This document shows positions 5,736 to 6,118 of a stretch of DNA of 6,118 bases, in pieces. How positions within the stretch are numbered: position 1 is the first letter of the stretch; every line of letters starts with the position of its first letter. The stretch covers positions 1 to 6,118 of the forward strand of contig DVHY01000188.1 of assembly GCA_018711755.1 (NCBI GenBank). The letters are read 5' to 3'. This stretch comes from Candidatus Limivicinus faecipullorum (lineage in GTDB: Bacteria > Bacillota > Clostridia > Oscillospirales > Oscillospiraceae). The notes below the pieces were generated by a model. The model saw only the letters and a list, made by a program, of their open reading frames with translations, was not told where the DNA came from and did not search any database. A program made the translations under genes and the position numbers.

Positions 5736-6118
5736 TCAATCCTCCGGCCTGTCCACTCCCAGCTCAAAACATTTTTCCAGATATATCTTGTGGCAGAAGG
5801 CGATTATGGCCGAGCGCAGCATCATCTTCTCGTCGGTGGAATCGGTGCCCACCGCGTCGGGGCTCTCCTTCAGGCCGAAGACATAGGCCAGAAGATTCTC
5901 CAGCTCGTCGCAGAAATAGTTGTAGGCCCGCTCCGTGGTGTAGGTGCGCTCCTGGAGACGGATGAAACGGTCCAGATTGTCCAGGCTCAGCACGTTCTTG
6001 GCCACCGCCACAAAGAAGAGATACACTATCTGATCCCGGCCGTACTGCTTTTTTACCGGGCTTGCTATCAGCTTCTTCTTCACATAGTTGGATATCATGG
6101 AGGGGGTCATGCAGTTTT
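5736..6118 (-). CDS. DUF1836-family protein, N-terminus cut by window edge
   Basis: About 126 C-terminal residues are visible, with the stop at 5736-5738. The segment TPSMISNYVKKKLIASPVKK, followed by YGRDQIVYLFFVAVAKNVLSL, is the typical core of the DUF1836 (B. subtilis YkrK-like) family. That core resembles a MerR-like winged helix. A second helical part follows (NYFCDELENLLAYVF, then MLRSAIIAFCHKIYLEKCFE). The frame stays open to the window edge. The ATG at 6110 has no ribosome binding site in front of it (AAAACTGC), and in this family residues are expected before the TPSMI motif. The true start is therefore outside, perhaps 50-70 residues further up. The molecular function of the family is not established; DNA binding is likely from its fold class. 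It converges on the PepSY gene and is not part of the citrate operon. Confidence 0.85.
   Translation of the reverse strand, partial: NCMTPSMISNYVKKKLIASPVKKQYGRDQIVYLFFVAVAKNVLSLDNLDRFIRLQERTYTTERAYNYFCDELENLLAYVFGLKESPDAVGTDSTDEKMMLRSAIIAFCHKIYLEKCFELGVDRPED

Noticed and set aside
5254..5739. 161-codon minus-strand frame over the PepSY gene
   Set aside because: It spans a terminator and an AT-rich promoter region and has no ribosome binding site or domain. It is antisense to a better supported gene.
6108..6110. ATG as the start of the DUF1836 gene
   Set aside because: There is no binding site upstream, the frame is open to the window edge, and the family motif begins immediately, so the start lies outside.

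Overview
The window looks like chromosomal DNA from an anaerobic, GC-rich member of the Clostridia, perhaps Oscillospiraceae-like. The basis is the gene families present (Re-type citrate synthase, compact Aquifex-type aconitase, FCD-type GntR regulator, DUF1836), the strong AGGAGG-type ribosome binding sites, and the use of ATA as the favoured Ile codon in otherwise GC-rich genes. The genus cannot be named from sequence reading alone.

Positions 1-5180 hold a tightly packed four-gene operon on the plus strand. Its order is a DRE-TIM aldolase that best fits Re-citrate synthase (56-1435), a GntR/FCD transcription factor (1453-2106), a one-chain aconitase (2110-4038) and an isocitrate/isopropylmalate-family dehydrogenase with isocitrate-type substrate residues (4035-5180). 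The gaps are 17 nt, 3 nt and a 4-nt ATGA overlap. The three enzymes make a complete route from oxaloacetate and acetyl-CoA through citrate and isocitrate to 2-oxoglutarate. This is the oxidative half-TCA branch that anaerobes without a full cycle use to make glutamate. The embedded regulator is the obvious candidate to control the operon. A 17-bp hairpin at 5205-5244 ends it.

Positions 5245-5406 are an AT-rich, promoter-like stretch followed by a short GC-rich leader with a Shine-Dalgarno sequence that has no start codon behind it. This leads into an 82-residue PepSY-like protein (5407-5655) with its own intrinsic terminator (5690-5713). A DUF1836-family gene (5736-6118, minus strand) converges on it and runs off the right edge, so its N-terminus is missing.

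No tRNA, rRNA, CRISPR array, insertion sequence or phage gene was seen. I found no clearly undescribed system. The points most worth a second look are the regulator inside the citrate-to-2-oxoglutarate operon, the unusual cofactor loop and N-terminal extension of the dehydrogenase, and the structured leader of the PepSY gene.
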